From Kribbella sp. NBC_00382 (lineage in GTDB: Bacteria > Actinomycetota > Actinomycetes > Propionibacteriales > Kribbellaceae): DNA of 64,000 nt. The translations under genes and the position numbers were made by a program. Below, in pieces: positions 17,784-28,831 of this stretch. Positions within the stretch are counted from its first letter, which is position 1, and the number at the start of each line of letters is the position of its first letter. Below the pieces are notes generated by a model. That model ran no database searches, was not told where the DNA came from, and worked only from the letters and a program-made list of their open reading frames with translations. The stretch is from contig NZ_CP107954.1 of the NCBI RefSeq assembly GCF_036067295.1, forward strand, positions 4,774,001 to 4,838,000, in the 5' to 3' direction.

Positions 17784-18218
17784 ATGACCGACACCGAGAC
17801 GTTGAGCAAGCTCCGCGGCGTGATCTCCCGGCTCGCCCGCGAGCTCAACGCCACGGCCACCGCCGAGGGACTGACCCCGACCCAGGCCTCGGTGCTCGGC
17901 CTGATCGCCTTCCGCGGCCCACTGGGCCTGACCGAGCTGGCTCAGCTCGAGGGCCTCAATCCGACGATGCTGTCCCGCGTGGTCGGCAAACTGACCGAAC
18001 TCGGCCTGATCCAGCGCGACCCCAACCCCGACGACCTCCGCGCCATCCGCGTCGAAGCCACCGACGCCGGCCGCCACCTCCACGAACGGGTCAAACTCCT
18101 CCGCACCGAAGCCATCGGCACCTGCCTCGACCAGCTCCCGGCGGACACAGCGAAGACCATCATCGATGCGCTCCCCGCCCTGGATGAGCTAGCCCAGGCG
18201 ATGCGCGCCTCGCACTAG
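17784..18218 (+). CDS. MarR-family transcriptional regulator
   Basis: This 144-residue winged-helix protein has the MarR recognition segment GLTELAQLEGLNPTMLSRVVGKL followed by the wing LIQRDPNPDDLRAIRVEAT. It is divergent from the DHA2 transporter gene and probably represses it until a ligand binds. I chose ATG 17784, where the protein begins MTDTETLSKLRG; a longer reading to 17727 would cover the operator. Its last 30 bases overlap the 3' end of the convergent kinase gene. Confidence 0.9.
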   Translation: MTDTETLSKLRGVISRLARELNATATAEGLTPTQASVLGLIAFRGPLGLTELAQLEGLNPTMLSRVVGKLTELGLIQRDPNPDDLRAIRVEATDAGRHLHERVKLLRTEAIGTCLDQLPADTAKTIIDALPALDELAQAMRASH

Positions 18219-18977
18219 TTCCTGTACTTCGTACTGGTCAGGTGTCAGCGAGACGGTGAGGGCGCAACCCGATCGGCCGCATTCACAGGCAAAGTCGTAA
18301 GGCTGCTGTGGCTGGCCGATATCGGCGAGCCAGAGGCGGATCTGACGGCTGGCCGCGAGGTTCTCGATGCGGCGTTGCCGACTCAGCTCCTCGCCGGCTG
18401 TGAGTCGCGGCTGCGGACCTAGTCCCGTTCTGACCGCTGTCGTGATCGCTGCCCAGTCGGCGTCCGCGGGGACCTCGATCAAGGGCTGCCCGAACTGCGA
18501 TGTCTCCTGCCGCACGCGGTCGGCAAGGAGCGCATCGCGGGCAAGCAAGCCTTCGAGGCGAGCGCGTCCCCGGGGATCCTCGACGCGAGCAAGCCGTGCC
18601 TCCCGCGCCCGCCGCGTCTGCTCGGCGTCCGGCATCAGCCACACCGCGGCTCGCACCCCATCGGCAACCATCGACGGATATAGCTGCGGCCCTTCAACCA
18701 ACGCCGGTACTCCGCCCAGCCCACGCCCCCGCACATCCTCGACGACCAGCTCCAGCCGCAACCGCCCGATCCGTACGAACGCGTCGGCCGCAACCTCCGC
18801 CCCCTCGGCCAGGTCCTCCTCGAGCGACCGCTGCGCCGGCATCCGCCCCACATGGTCGTAGGTCCACAGATCCACCGGATGCAACGGCAGATCCAGCTCC
18901 CTCGCCAGCCGCCGCGCAATCGTCGACTTCCCAGCCCCCGGCGCCCCACCGATCCAGATCATCCCCGGCCAACTCAT
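18189..18977 (-). CDS. P-loop kinase-like protein (AAA_33 type)
   Basis: The protein has about 262 residues. Near the start [20 protein letters not shown] is a Walker A motif of the small nucleoside/aminoglycoside-kinase class. [20 protein letters not shown] is the lid-like arginine segment. The last 80 residues form a separate part with a probable zinc-binding [14 protein letters not shown], also found in other actinobacterial proteins of unknown role. The substrate is unknown. ATG 18977 follows AGGATGAGG; upstream ATG 18986 and GTG 18998 are alternatives. The 3' end overlaps the MarR gene on the other strand. Confidence 0.8.
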   Translation of the reverse strand: MSWPGMIWIGGAPGAGKSTIARRLARELDLPLHPVDLWTYDHVGRMPAQRSLEEDLAEGAEVAADAFVRIGRLRLELVVEDVRGRGLGGVPALVEGPQLYPSMVADGVRAAVWLMPDAEQTRRAREARLARVEDPRGRARLEGLLARDALLADRVRQETSQFGQPLIEVPADADWAAITTAVRTGLGPQPRLTAGEELSRQRRIENLAASRQIRLWLADIGQPQQPYDFACECGRSGCALTVSLTPDQYEVQELVRGAHRLG

Positions 18978-19017
18978 GCGCCTCATCCTGACATCCACCA
19001 GGTGCTTTGATGGCCGC

Positions 19018-19826
19018 GTGGACTTCGAAGTACGAACGGCACCGTTTCGCCGCGAGCTGCTGGCCCTCTGCTATCGGATGTCCGGGTCCAACCACGATGC
19101 CGAGGACCTGCTGCAGGAGACGATGATCCGCGCCTGGCGGGCCTTCGACCGGTACGACGAGACGCGCGCCTCGCTGCGCACCTGGCTCTACCGGATCGCC
19201 ACGAACACCTGCCTCACCGAACCCTCCGGCTCGCACTCATCGCCGCGCTGCAGTTCCTCCCGGCCAAGCAGCGCGCAGTACTGATCCTGCGCGACGTCCT
19301 CGCCTGGTCCGCGGCCGAAACCGCCGGCATGCTCGAGTTGAGCACAGCGTCGGTGAACAGTGTTCTGCAGCGAGCGCGAGCGAAGCTCAAGGAGACAGGT
19401 CTGGCGGAGGAGGACCTCCTCGAGCCCGACGACCCCAAGTGCGTCGACTTCCTCAACCGGTACATCGAAGCCTTCGAGCGCGCCGACGTCGCGGCCTTCA
19501 CGGACCTGCTGACCGAGGATGTCCTGCTGGAGATGCCGCCGTTCTACAACTGGTTCCGCGGCCGGGAGTACCGCCTGCGGTTCGTCGCGCGGGTCTTCAA
19601 GCTCCGCGGTACCGACTGGAAGGTCCACACGATCGCGGCGAACGGCCAGCCCGGGCCTCCTCCCCCCATCGACAGCCCGAGTCGTCCACCCCCACCGGCT
19701 GACCGAGCGGTCCAGACCCAGGTGGGTCCGAAGTCGCATGCCCTGCCAGGCGCCTCCGGACCCACCTGCCTCCACCTCACTTCCGGTATCGCCCCAGCCT
19801 CCGCCCCCACACATTTCGGTGGTTAA
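19018..19826 (+). pseudogene. ECF sigma factor of the SigJ/ECF41 type, internally deleted and frameshifted
   Basis: The first frame (GTG 19018) gives intact region 2: [14 protein letters not shown], then [20 protein letters not shown] and [13 protein letters not shown]. It then runs into a stop at 19284. Another frame picks up at about 19210 with [21 protein letters not shown] and a complete region 4 helix-turn-helix (SAAETAGMLELSTASVNSVLQRARA), followed by the start of the SnoaL-like domain typical of ECF41 (NRYIEAFERADVAAFTDLL). The roughly 60-70 residues that normally separate regions 2 and 4 are missing. After IAANGQPG near 19650 the sequence turns into proline-rich nonsense, so the end of the SnoaL domain is lost too. 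The gene is dead as a sigma factor. Confidence 0.8.
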
Positions 19827-19900
19827 CCCCTCACCTTGTGGGTTGCCACCCCCGAACCCGGGGTGACAACCCACAAGGTGAGGGGTTAACCACCGAAATG
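19812..19900. repeat. Perfect 34-bp inverted repeat (long hairpin)
   Basis: Bases 19812-19845 and 19867-19900 are exact inverted copies. The 21-base spacer adds a further CACCCC/GGGGTG stem with one mismatch, so the whole 89 bp can fold as nearly one hairpin. It separates the sigma-factor pseudogene from the EamA gene. It could be a strong terminator, a MITE or REP-like element, or a structured RNA. I see no coding capacity. Confidence 0.85.
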
Positions 19901-19937
19901 GGGGACGGGGGACGGGGGCGATGGGGGATTGGGACGA

Positions 19938-19976
19938 GTAGACGGTGTCTACCTCGATGGTGTAGACACTGTCTAC
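19938..19976 (+). promoter_or_regulatory. Two tandem palindromic operators before the EamA gene
   Basis: GTAGAC-GGT-GTCTAC (19938-19952) and GTAGAC-ACT-GTCTAC (19962-19976) are identical 6-3-6 palindromes whose centres are 24 bp apart. The second ends three bases before the ATG at 19980, so the transcript is probably leaderless or very short. A repressor bound here would block initiation. The regulator is not identified; no adjacent regulator gene exists. Confidence 0.65.
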
Positions 19977-19979
19977 GTG

Positions 19980-20792
19980 ATGGTTCTGGGGATTCTCACG
20001 GTGGCGGCGTTGTGTCATGCCGGGTGGAATTTGTTGATGAAGAGGTCGGGGGAGCAGGGGCCGCAATTCGTTTGGTTGTGTGCGGTCATTGCTGCGCCGG
20101 CGTCTGTGGGGCTGCTGGTGTGGGCCGGGGTGCAGGGGGAGTTGGCGAGGAGTTGGCCGGCTGGGGTGGTGAGCATGGTGTTGCACACCGTGTACTCGGT
20201 GGTGTTGCAGTGGGCTTATAAGAACGGCGACTTCAACGTTGTGTACTCCGTCAGCCGGGGGACGACCCCCGTCATCGTCACCCTCGCCGCCATCCCGTGG
20301 ATCGGGAGGCCGTCCCCGCAGGCGTGGTGTGGTGTCGCGGCGGTCCTCATCGGTGTGATGGTGATGGATCGCGTCGCCTCCAGCCGCGGAAGCGTCCCAG
20401 GACTGGCCGTGGCGGCCTGCAGTGCTGCCTACACGCTCTGGGACGGGTATGCGATCGCCTCACTCGGTGCGAGTGTGCTGCCGTATCTGGCGGTGACCAA
20501 TGTCGGCCAGCTACTGGTACTGAGCCTGGTCCTCGGTCCGCGCCGCCGCCTGGATCTCAAGGCCTGGCGGCGGGCCTTGCCGATCGCGGTTCTGACGCCG
20601 GCGAGTTACGGGCTGGTGCTCGTGGCGATGTCGCTCTCGCCGGTCAGCACGGTGGCGGTAGGGCGGACGCTTAACGTTGCCGTGGGCAATCTTCTGGGAG
20701 TTGTCGTACTCCGGGAACGCCTCACCCTCGTCACCCTGGCCGGCCTGGCCGCGGTGCTGGGCGGCGTCCTCCTCGTCTCGATGGGAACCTGA
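19980..20792 (+). CDS. EamA/DMT-family transporter
   Basis: This membrane protein of about 270 residues has ten hydrophobic helices arranged as two EamA halves. The first contains HAGWNLLMKRSG and the second ends with RTLNVAVGNLLGVVVLRERLT, the typical glutamate-containing DMT signature. DMT exporters move metabolites or amino acids out of the cell. The start is set at ATG 19980 (GTG 19977 possible), because upstream sequence contains the operators. The stop TGA shares its last base with the ATG of the hydrolase gene, so the two are coupled. Confidence 0.88.
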   Translation: MVLGILTVAALCHAGWNLLMKRSGEQGPQFVWLCAVIAAPASVGLLVWAGVQGELARSWPAGVVSMVLHTVYSVVLQWAYKNGDFNVVYSVSRGTTPVIVTLAAIPWIGRPSPQAWCGVAAVLIGVMVMDRVASSRGSVPGLAVAACSAAYTLWDGYAIASLGASVLPYLAVTNVGQLLVLSLVLGPRRRLDLKAWRRALPIAVLTPASYGLVLVAMSLSPVSTVAVGRTLNVAVGNLLGVVVLRERLTLVTLAGLAAVLGGVLLVSMGT

Positions 20793-21433
20793 TGAAACAC
20801 CTCGTCTGCCTGCACGCCGCCGGAAGCAGCCCGGCCACCTGGGACCACCTCAAGCCTGCCCTGGTCGGCCTCGGCTATCGCGTGCACACGCCTACGCTGC
20901 TGGGACATGGGAGTGCCGAGCGGCGTACGGCGTACCCGCTGGATGCCTTCGCGGACCACGTGCTGAAGGAAATCGACGGCCGGTTCACCCTGATCGGGGC
21001 CTCGCTAGGCGCTTTCGTAGCGACCCTGATCGCTCAACGCGAGCCGGACCGGATCGACCGACTGGTACTAGAGGAGCTGCCCGTACCGCGACGGACCAGC
21101 GACGACGACCCACCAAGCAACAAACGCGGTACCGGCCTGGTACTACGAGCAATGGGCCTCCTCAACCGCGGCCGCTTCGACCCGGCGATGCTCCGCCAAA
21201 TCGTCGCCGAGCTCCACAAGCCCCGCCCGCAATGGTGGGCCGCCCTACCGACGATCACCGCCCCCACACTCCTGCTCGCAGGCGGAACCACAAGCCACCT
21301 CGACCAGAGCCGCTTCGCACTCGTCGCCAAGGAGCTGCCGGCCTCGACCGTCACCACGATCGAGGCAGGCCACCGAATCCACTCCAAGGCGCCGGACCGA
21401 TGGCTGGCCGCGGTCTCGCCCTTCATCGGTTAG
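20792..21433 (+). CDS. Alpha/beta-fold hydrolase
   Basis: This 213-residue compact alpha/beta hydrolase has an oxyanion region LVCLHAAGSSPATW, nucleophile elbow LIGASLGAFVA (Ser in GASLGA), and late catalytic histidine in IEAGHRIHSKAPDRW. The acid is probably the aspartate or glutamate before it. Substrate is unknown. It is translationally coupled to the EamA exporter, so it may process the exported compound or its precursor; that is inference. Its end is adjacent to the convergent GH35 gene, with no gap. Confidence 0.88.
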   Translation: MKHLVCLHAAGSSPATWDHLKPALVGLGYRVHTPTLLGHGSAERRTAYPLDAFADHVLKEIDGRFTLIGASLGAFVATLIAQREPDRIDRLVLEELPVPRRTSDDDPPSNKRGTGLVLRAMGLLNRGRFDPAMLRQIVAELHKPRPQWWAALPTITAPTLLLAGGTTSHLDQSRFALVAKELPASTVTTIEAGHRIHSKAPDRWLAAVSPFIG

Positions 21434-23149
21434 CTACAGCTCAAGCGGGCCGAGCAATGCGCCGGCCGTGAACTCCGCGGTCCGGGAAGCCATCGTGTCG
21501 AGCTCAAGGACAACCAGTTCGTTCGCCCCACGAAGAACGACAGGCCCAGGTACGTACAGCGTGTGCTGAGGCCCGCGATGCCAGTACCGCCCCAGACAGA
21601 AGCCGTTCACCCACGCAAACCCCTTGCCCCAGGCATCGGTCTTGAGGAAGTGGTCGACCGGCCCGTCGGCCTCGAAGCTCGCTCGCCAGGCGGTCGGCCC
21701 TGGAACCAGGCCACCACCACCGACGGCCGCGGGGACAGCGTCGAGATCGATGACGCAGGTCTCCCAGTCGGTCAGCGGTGTCGAGTCCAGCAGGACCCCA
21801 CCAACCAGCCCCTTCGGTTCGCCGATCCGCGGACCGTAGTTGACCCGCCCCTGATCCTCGACCACCAGCTCCAGCCGCCCGCGACCATGCGGAAGGAGGA
21901 TCGCCCGGTCATGGTTCTCGCGTTCCAGAACGCCGACCGGCTGCCCGTCGAGCAACACGTGGGCCCGATCACGGACCTCACCAACCGAGAGCAGCGCGGG
22001 CCCGTCGACGGCGATCTCGGTCCGATAGATCGCGAGCCGGGCACCTAGCTCGTCCAGGGTCGGCAGCGACGCATGCGGCGTCCAGTTCCGTCGAACGGAA
22101 ACCGGGTCGCCCAGTGGTACCGAGAACTCCGGCGCCGGCTCGACCGCATCCAGTGCGAGAGGCGGTACCGGCGCATAGCGCGAGATCACTTCCCGGAAGG
22201 CGTGGTACTTCGCGGTGAAGTTGCCCGCCTCGTCCAGCGGCGCGTCGTAGTCGTACGACGTGACCGTCGGCCGATAGACCCCTTTGTCATTGGCCCCATT
22301 GGTGAGGCCGAAGTTCGTACCGCCATGGAACATGTACACGTTGACCGACGCCCCTGCCGCCAGCAATGTGTCCAGCTCGGCCGCTGCCTCAGAGACCGAA
22401 GTCGTGTGATGTGGACCGCCCCAGTGGTCGAACCATCCGTCCCAGAACTCCATGCACATCAACGGCCCCGTCGGCTGATGCGCCCGCAACGTCCGCAGCC
22501 TCTCGGTACTACGGGAGCCGAACGACCCAGTACGCAGCACACCGTCCAGCCCGCCGGCCGCGAGCATCTCGTCCACCGGCTGATCCACGGTCACCAGTGG
22601 CACCGTGATCCCGCCCTGGCCGATCAGGTCCGCGACCGCCTTCAGGTAAACCTGGTCATCCCCGAAGGCGCCGTACTCGTTCTCGACCTGGACGAGCAGC
22701 ACCGGGCCACCGTGATGGACCTGCAGCGGCTCCACGATGCGCAGTACCTGCTCCAGGTACTGCGCGATCGCGGCCATGAACTGCTTCTCGTACCGGCGAA
22801 CCCCCACGCCCGACTCCCGGAAGAGCCAGGCGGGGAGGCCACCGTTGTCCCACTCCGCGCAGATGTACGGACCCGGGCGGACGATCGCGTACATCCCGGC
22901 ATCGGCCACCAACCGCAGGAACCGCGCCAGGTCGAGGATCCCCGAGGTGTCGAAGACCCCCGGCCGCGGGCTGTGCGCGTTCCACGGCACGTAGGTGTCG
23001 ATGGTGTTGAGTCCCATCAGGCGGGCCTTCTCGATCCGGTCCGCCCAGGAGTCCGGGTGGACGCGGAAGTAGTGCAGGGCGCCGGACAGGATCCGGAACG
23101 GCGCACCGTCGAGGAGGAAATCGGACTCACCGATCGTGAAGTCGGACAT
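21434..23149 (-). CDS. Beta-galactosidase, glycoside hydrolase family 35
   Basis: This 571-residue intracellular enzyme has a TIM barrel in the first 330 residues. LSGALHYFRVHPDSW, the invariant YVPWNAH and RPGPYICAEWDNGG are GH35 hallmarks. The proton donor is Glu158 in VQVENEYGAFG and the nucleophile is Glu234 in MCMEFWDGWFDHWGG. The C-terminal part holds beta-sandwich domains with GFAWVNGFCLGRYW. No signal peptide is present, so it acts on imported galactosides. It is the last gene of the leftward sugar operon, 30 bases after the binding-protein gene. LacI control via the operators at 27686-27733 is inferred. Confidence 0.95.
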   Translation of the reverse strand: MSDFTIGESDFLLDGAPFRILSGALHYFRVHPDSWADRIEKARLMGLNTIDTYVPWNAHSPRPGVFDTSGILDLARFLRLVADAGMYAIVRPGPYICAEWDNGGLPAWLFRESGVGVRRYEKQFMAAIAQYLEQVLRIVEPLQVHHGGPVLLVQVENEYGAFGDDQVYLKAVADLIGQGGITVPLVTVDQPVDEMLAAGGLDGVLRTGSFGSRSTERLRTLRAHQPTGPLMCMEFWDGWFDHWGGPHHTTSVSEAAAELDTLLAAGASVNVYMFHGGTNFGLTNGANDKGVYRPTVTSYDYDAPLDEAGNFTAKYHAFREVISRYAPVPPLALDAVEPAPEFSVPLGDPVSVRRNWTPHASLPTLDELGARLAIYRTEIAVDGPALLSVGEVRDRAHVLLDGQPVGVLERENHDRAILLPHGRGRLELVVEDQGRVNYGPRIGEPKGLVGGVLLDSTPLTDWETCVIDLDAVPAAVGGGGLVPGPTAWRASFEADGPVDHFLKTDAWGKGFAWVNGFCLGRYWHRGPQHTLYVPGPVVLRGANELVVLELDTMASRTAEFTAGALLGPLEL

Positions 23150-23179
23150 GGATCCCTTTCTGCGCGGGAAACGTGGAGG

Positions 23180-24517
23180 TCAGCCGTTGGTCTGGAAGCC
23201 CTGCTGGTTGCCGTAGCTCACCAGCGCGTCCTGCCAGGCCTTGAGCGCCGGGTTCAGGTCGGACTTGCTCTGGTACGCCTTGCCGACGGTGTCGCCGAAG
23301 ATGCTGTTCGCGTAGAGCTGGAACGGCAGGTAGCTCCAGTCCTTCACGACCGAGTCGGCCGCGCCGGTGAGTACCTGGTTGATCTTCTGCCCACCGAAGT
23401 ACGCGCTCGGCTTGTCGACGAAGGCGGGATCCTTGAGGTCGGCAACGGTCGACGGGAAGCCGCCGCTGGCCAGGAACGGCTTCACGCCGTTGTCATGGTT
23501 GAGCCATTTGACGAAGCCGGCCGCCAGCGCCGGGTTCGCGCTCTGCTTGAGGACCGACTGGGTGCTGCCGCCGTTCTCCGCGGTGGCCGGCTGTCCGTCG
23601 TACGTCGGGAGCGGCGCGACCGCCCACTTGCCCGCACCACCCTTGACCGACGATTCGAGCACGCCCGGCATCCAGGCGCCGACCGCTAGCGAGGCGATCG
23701 TGCCGTCGCCGAGCGCCTTGAACCACTCGTCCGACCAGCCCGGAATGCTCGCCACCAGACCGCCCTCGACGAGTTGGTTCCAGACCCCCGTCCACTTCTG
23801 GGTACCGGCGTCCGCGAGGTTGATCGTGACGGCTTTCCCATTGGTGCTGAAGGGCTTGCCGCCGGCCTGCCAGATCATGCTGGTCGCGAAGCCGGCGTCA
23901 CCGGTGTCGTTGGTGAGGAACTTCTTGGGGTCGGCGGCGTGCAGCTTCTTCGCGGCCGCGACGTACTCGTCCCAGGTCTTCGGCACGGTGATGCCGTACT
24001 TGCCGAAGACCTCCTTGTTGTAGAAGAGGGCCATCGGGCCCGAGTCCTGCGGCAGGCCGAAGAGTCCGTCGCCGGCGTGGACCGCGTTCCAGGTCGACGG
24101 CGTGTAGGCGGACTGGAGGCTGTCGAACCCGTACTGGCGCAGGTCGACCAGCGAGCCCGGCAGGGCGAACTGCGGCAGCGCCTGGTACTCGATCTGAGCG
24201 ACGTCCGGCGCGCCCGAGCCGGCCTTGATCACGTTCTGCAGCTTGGTGTACTGGTCGTTTCCGGTCCCGGCGTTGACGTAGTTCACCTTGACGTTCGGAT
24301 ACTCCTTCTCGAACGCCTTCACCTGAGCCTCGGCGGACGGCGTCCAGCTCCAGTAGGTGATGGTCCCGCCCTTCTCGAGCGCGGCCTTGACGGCGTCCGC
24401 CGAACCCGAAGGCTGACTGCCGGCGCCGGTGGTGTCCGATCCACCGCACGCGGCAAGCAGAAGCGACGCGGCCGCAACCGCTGCCGTGGCTACAACGAGC
24501 CGATGACTGGTCCTCAT
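23180..24517 (-). CDS. Sugar ABC transporter substrate-binding lipoprotein
   Basis: This 445-residue protein has a lipoprotein signal ending LLAAC with Cys24 as the lipidation site, then a Ser/Gly-rich linker. The body is a cluster B/D sugar-binding protein: ITYWSWTPSAEAQVKAFEKEYPNVKVNYV, later PGWSDEWFKALGDGTIASLAVGAWMPG, and a C-terminal KSDLNPALKAWQDAL. It delivers oligosaccharides to the two permeases at 25940-27669. No ATPase gene is in the operon, so a shared MsiK-like ATPase elsewhere is expected, as in other actinobacteria. The ATG follows GGAAGCAAC; the gap to the GH5 gene is 11 bases. Confidence 0.95.
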   Translation of the reverse strand: MRTSHRLVVATAAVAAASLLLAACGGSDTTGAGSQPSGSADAVKAALEKGGTITYWSWTPSAEAQVKAFEKEYPNVKVNYVNAGTGNDQYTKLQNVIKAGSGAPDVAQIEYQALPQFALPGSLVDLRQYGFDSLQSAYTPSTWNAVHAGDGLFGLPQDSGPMALFYNKEVFGKYGITVPKTWDEYVAAAKKLHAADPKKFLTNDTGDAGFATSMIWQAGGKPFSTNGKAVTINLADAGTQKWTGVWNQLVEGGLVASIPGWSDEWFKALGDGTIASLAVGAWMPGVLESSVKGGAGKWAVAPLPTYDGQPATAENGGSTQSVLKQSANPALAAGFVKWLNHDNGVKPFLASGGFPSTVADLKDPAFVDKPSAYFGGQKINQVLTGAADSVVKDWSYLPFQLYANSIFGDTVGKAYQSKSDLNPALKAWQDALVSYGNQQGFQTNG

Positions 24518-24528
24518 GTTGCTTCCCT

Positions 24529-26802
<2,274 letters not shown>

Positions 26803-26806
<4 letters not shown>

Positions 26807-27669
26807 AGCGCCTCCCGGGATCCGCGCAGCTGGACGACGTAGGCGATCACCGCGGTGATGACGCCCATCACGATCGCGACAGTCGCTGAGTAGTTGAACT
26901 GCTGGCCCGCGAAGGACAGGTTGTAGGCGTACATGTTCGGGGTGAAGTAGGTGGTGATCACGTTCGGTGCCAGCGTGCGCAGGATGTTCGGTTCGTTGAA
27001 CAGCTGGAAGCTGCCGATGATCGAGAAGATGGTGGCGATCACGATCGCGCCGCGCAGCGCCGGCAGCTTGACCGCCCGGATCGTCCGCAGGGCGCCGGCG
27101 CCGTCGATCGCAGCCGCCTCGTACAACTCCTCCGGCACGGTGCGCAGGGCCGAGTAGAAGATCAGCATGTTGTAGCCGACGAACTCCCAGGTGACGATGT
27201 TCGCGATCGACGGCAGCATCCACTTCCCGCTGAGCGGCTGGATCGCGGTGGTGCCGAGCAGGTCGTTGAGGTCGGCGGCCAGCCCGAAGTTGTTGCCGTA
27301 GATGAAGCCCCACATCAAGACGGCGACCACGCCCGGTACGGCGTACGGGAGGAAGATCACCACCCGGAAGAAGCTCGCGCCGTGCAGCCGGGCGCTGTCG
27401 ATGGCGAGCGCGGCCAGCAGCGCGAGGATGAGCATCACCGGTACCTGGACGACCAGGAACAGCCCCACTCGCAGGAACGCCTCCCAGAGCTTCGAGTCCT
27501 GGATCGCGTCGACGTAGTTGTCGAGCCCGACGAACACGCTGCCGCCGAAGAACGCCTGGTCGCGGAACAGACTCAGGTAGATCGCGTAGCCGATCGGCGC
27601 CAGGAAGGTCAGCGCGAACACGACGAGGAACGGCCCGACGAACAGCCATCCCCTGGACTCTCGGTGCAT
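26803..27669 (-). CDS. Carbohydrate ABC transporter permease (MalF-type)
   Basis: This 288-residue protein has six membrane helices, a periplasmic-side loop with SLFRDQAFFGGSVFVGLDNY and the EAA loop LYEAAAIDGAGALRTIRAVKLPALRG. It is the first gene of the leftward sugar operon. Two copies of a LacI-type operator lie just upstream, between this gene and the divergent lacI-type gene. Its ATG is 16 bases from the first operator. Confidence 0.95.
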
Positions 27670-27685
27670 CTGCCCACAGCCTCCA

Positions 27686-27733
27686 TGTTTACGTCAACAT
27701 TTCTGGCCAGAAGCTAACGTGTTTACGTCAACA
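27686..27733. promoter_or_regulatory. Two identical LacI-type operators
   Basis: TGTTTACGTCAACA occurs at 27686-27699 and again at 27720-27733. Each is a near-palindrome around ACGT, as LacI/GalR proteins recognise. The copies are 34 bp apart, between the divergent sugar operon and its regulator, and should control both. Confidence 0.8.
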
Positions 27734-27770
27734 TGTCTATAGTTCGGCGGAGACCACCGAGGGGGACGCG

Positions 27771-28805
27771 ATGACTACAGACGAGACGCCGGTACGCCGC
27801 CGGCGTGGACCGTCGATGGCCGACGTCGCGCAACTGGCCGGTGTCTCGGGCCAGACGGTGTCGCGGGTCGCGAACGGCCGGCGCAACGTCGACGCCGCCA
27901 CCCGGGACCGGGTGCTGGCCGCGATGCGCCAACTCGGCTACCGCCCGAACAGCGCGGCGCGTGCGCTGCGCAACGGGCAGTTCCGCAGCATCGGCGTGAT
28001 CGCTTTCGAGCTGTCCAGCTTCGGCAACACGCGGACGCTGGACGCGATCGCCGCGGCGGCTACGTCCAGCGGTTACGCCGTGAACCTGATTCCGGTGCTG
28101 GACGGTACCCCGCGCGACTTGTCGGGTGCCTTCGACCGGCTCGGTGAGCAGGCGGTGGACGGGGTCATCATCCTGATCGAGGCGCACCGGCTCGACGAGG
28201 CCGATGTCCAGATGCCCGACGGGATGCCGGTCGTGGTGATCGACTCGAACGCCGATCTCGACTACCCGGTCGTCGACACCGACCAGGCCCAGGGCTCCCG
28301 GCTGGCGACCGAGCACCTGCTCGAACTCGGGCACCGAACGGTCTGGCATCTCGGTGGTCCGGAGGACTCCTACGCCGCCTCGCGCCGGCTGCGATCGTGG
28401 CGACAGACCCTGACCGACCACGGCTGCCCGGTACCGCCCGTGCTGACCGGTGACTGGTCGGCCGGCTCCGGGTACGAGGCCGGCCGCAAGCTCGCTGCCG
28501 ACCCTGAGGTCACCGCAGTCTTCGCGGCCAACGACCAGATGGCCCTCGGCCTGCTGCGAGCTCTGCACGAGGCCGGCCGGGCAGTTCCCGGCGATGTCAG
28601 CGTGGTGGGCTTCGACGACATGGAGGAAGCCGCCCAGTTCTGGCCGCCGCTGACGACGATCCGGCAGTTCTTCCCCGAGGTCGCCCGTCGCAGCGTCGAC
28701 GCCCTGATCGAAGGGATCCGGACCGGCGAGCACCACCACCAGCCCGTTGCTGTCGGCACCGAACTGGTGGTGCGGGCCAGTACGGCGCCACCTCGACGCC
28801 GGTGA
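27771..28805 (+). CDS. LacI-family transcriptional regulator of the sugar operon
   Basis: This 344-residue regulator has an N-terminal LacI headpiece (MADVAQLAGVSGQTVSRVANGRRNV, with hinge RPNSAARALRNG) and a periplasmic-binding-protein-like effector domain (IGVIAFELSSFGN... to VVGFDDMEEAAQFWPPLTTI). It probably represses the divergent permease/GH5/GH35 operon and itself until an imported sugar binds. The identity of the inducer is unknown. The ATG is 37 bases after the second operator, with GGGGGACGCG upstream as ribosome site. Confidence 0.95.
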   Translation: MTTDETPVRRRRGPSMADVAQLAGVSGQTVSRVANGRRNVDAATRDRVLAAMRQLGYRPNSAARALRNGQFRSIGVIAFELSSFGNTRTLDAIAAAATSSGYAVNLIPVLDGTPRDLSGAFDRLGEQAVDGVIILIEAHRLDEADVQMPDGMPVVVIDSNADLDYPVVDTDQAQGSRLATEHLLELGHRTVWHLGGPEDSYAASRRLRSWRQTLTDHGCPVPPVLTGDWSAGSGYEAGRKLAADPEVTAVFAANDQMALGLLRALHEAGRAVPGDVSVVGFDDMEEAAQFWPPLTTIRQFFPEVARRSVDALIEGIRTGEHHHQPVAVGTELVVRASTAPPRRR

Positions 28806-28831
28806 CCGACAGAGGCCGCCGAAATGCGGGG

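Noticed and set aside
19018-19826. Programmed frameshift in the sigma factor
   Set aside because: A linker of about 60-70 residues is missing as well, and there is no slippery sequence; a deletion explains it better.
19812-19900. Replication origin or phage attachment site
   Set aside because: No DnaA-box cluster, integrase or tRNA is nearby; a repeat element or terminator is more likely.
22073-23689. Long Arg/Val-rich plus-strand frame
   Set aside because: It runs antisense through the GH35 and binding-protein genes, both of which have intact family motifs.
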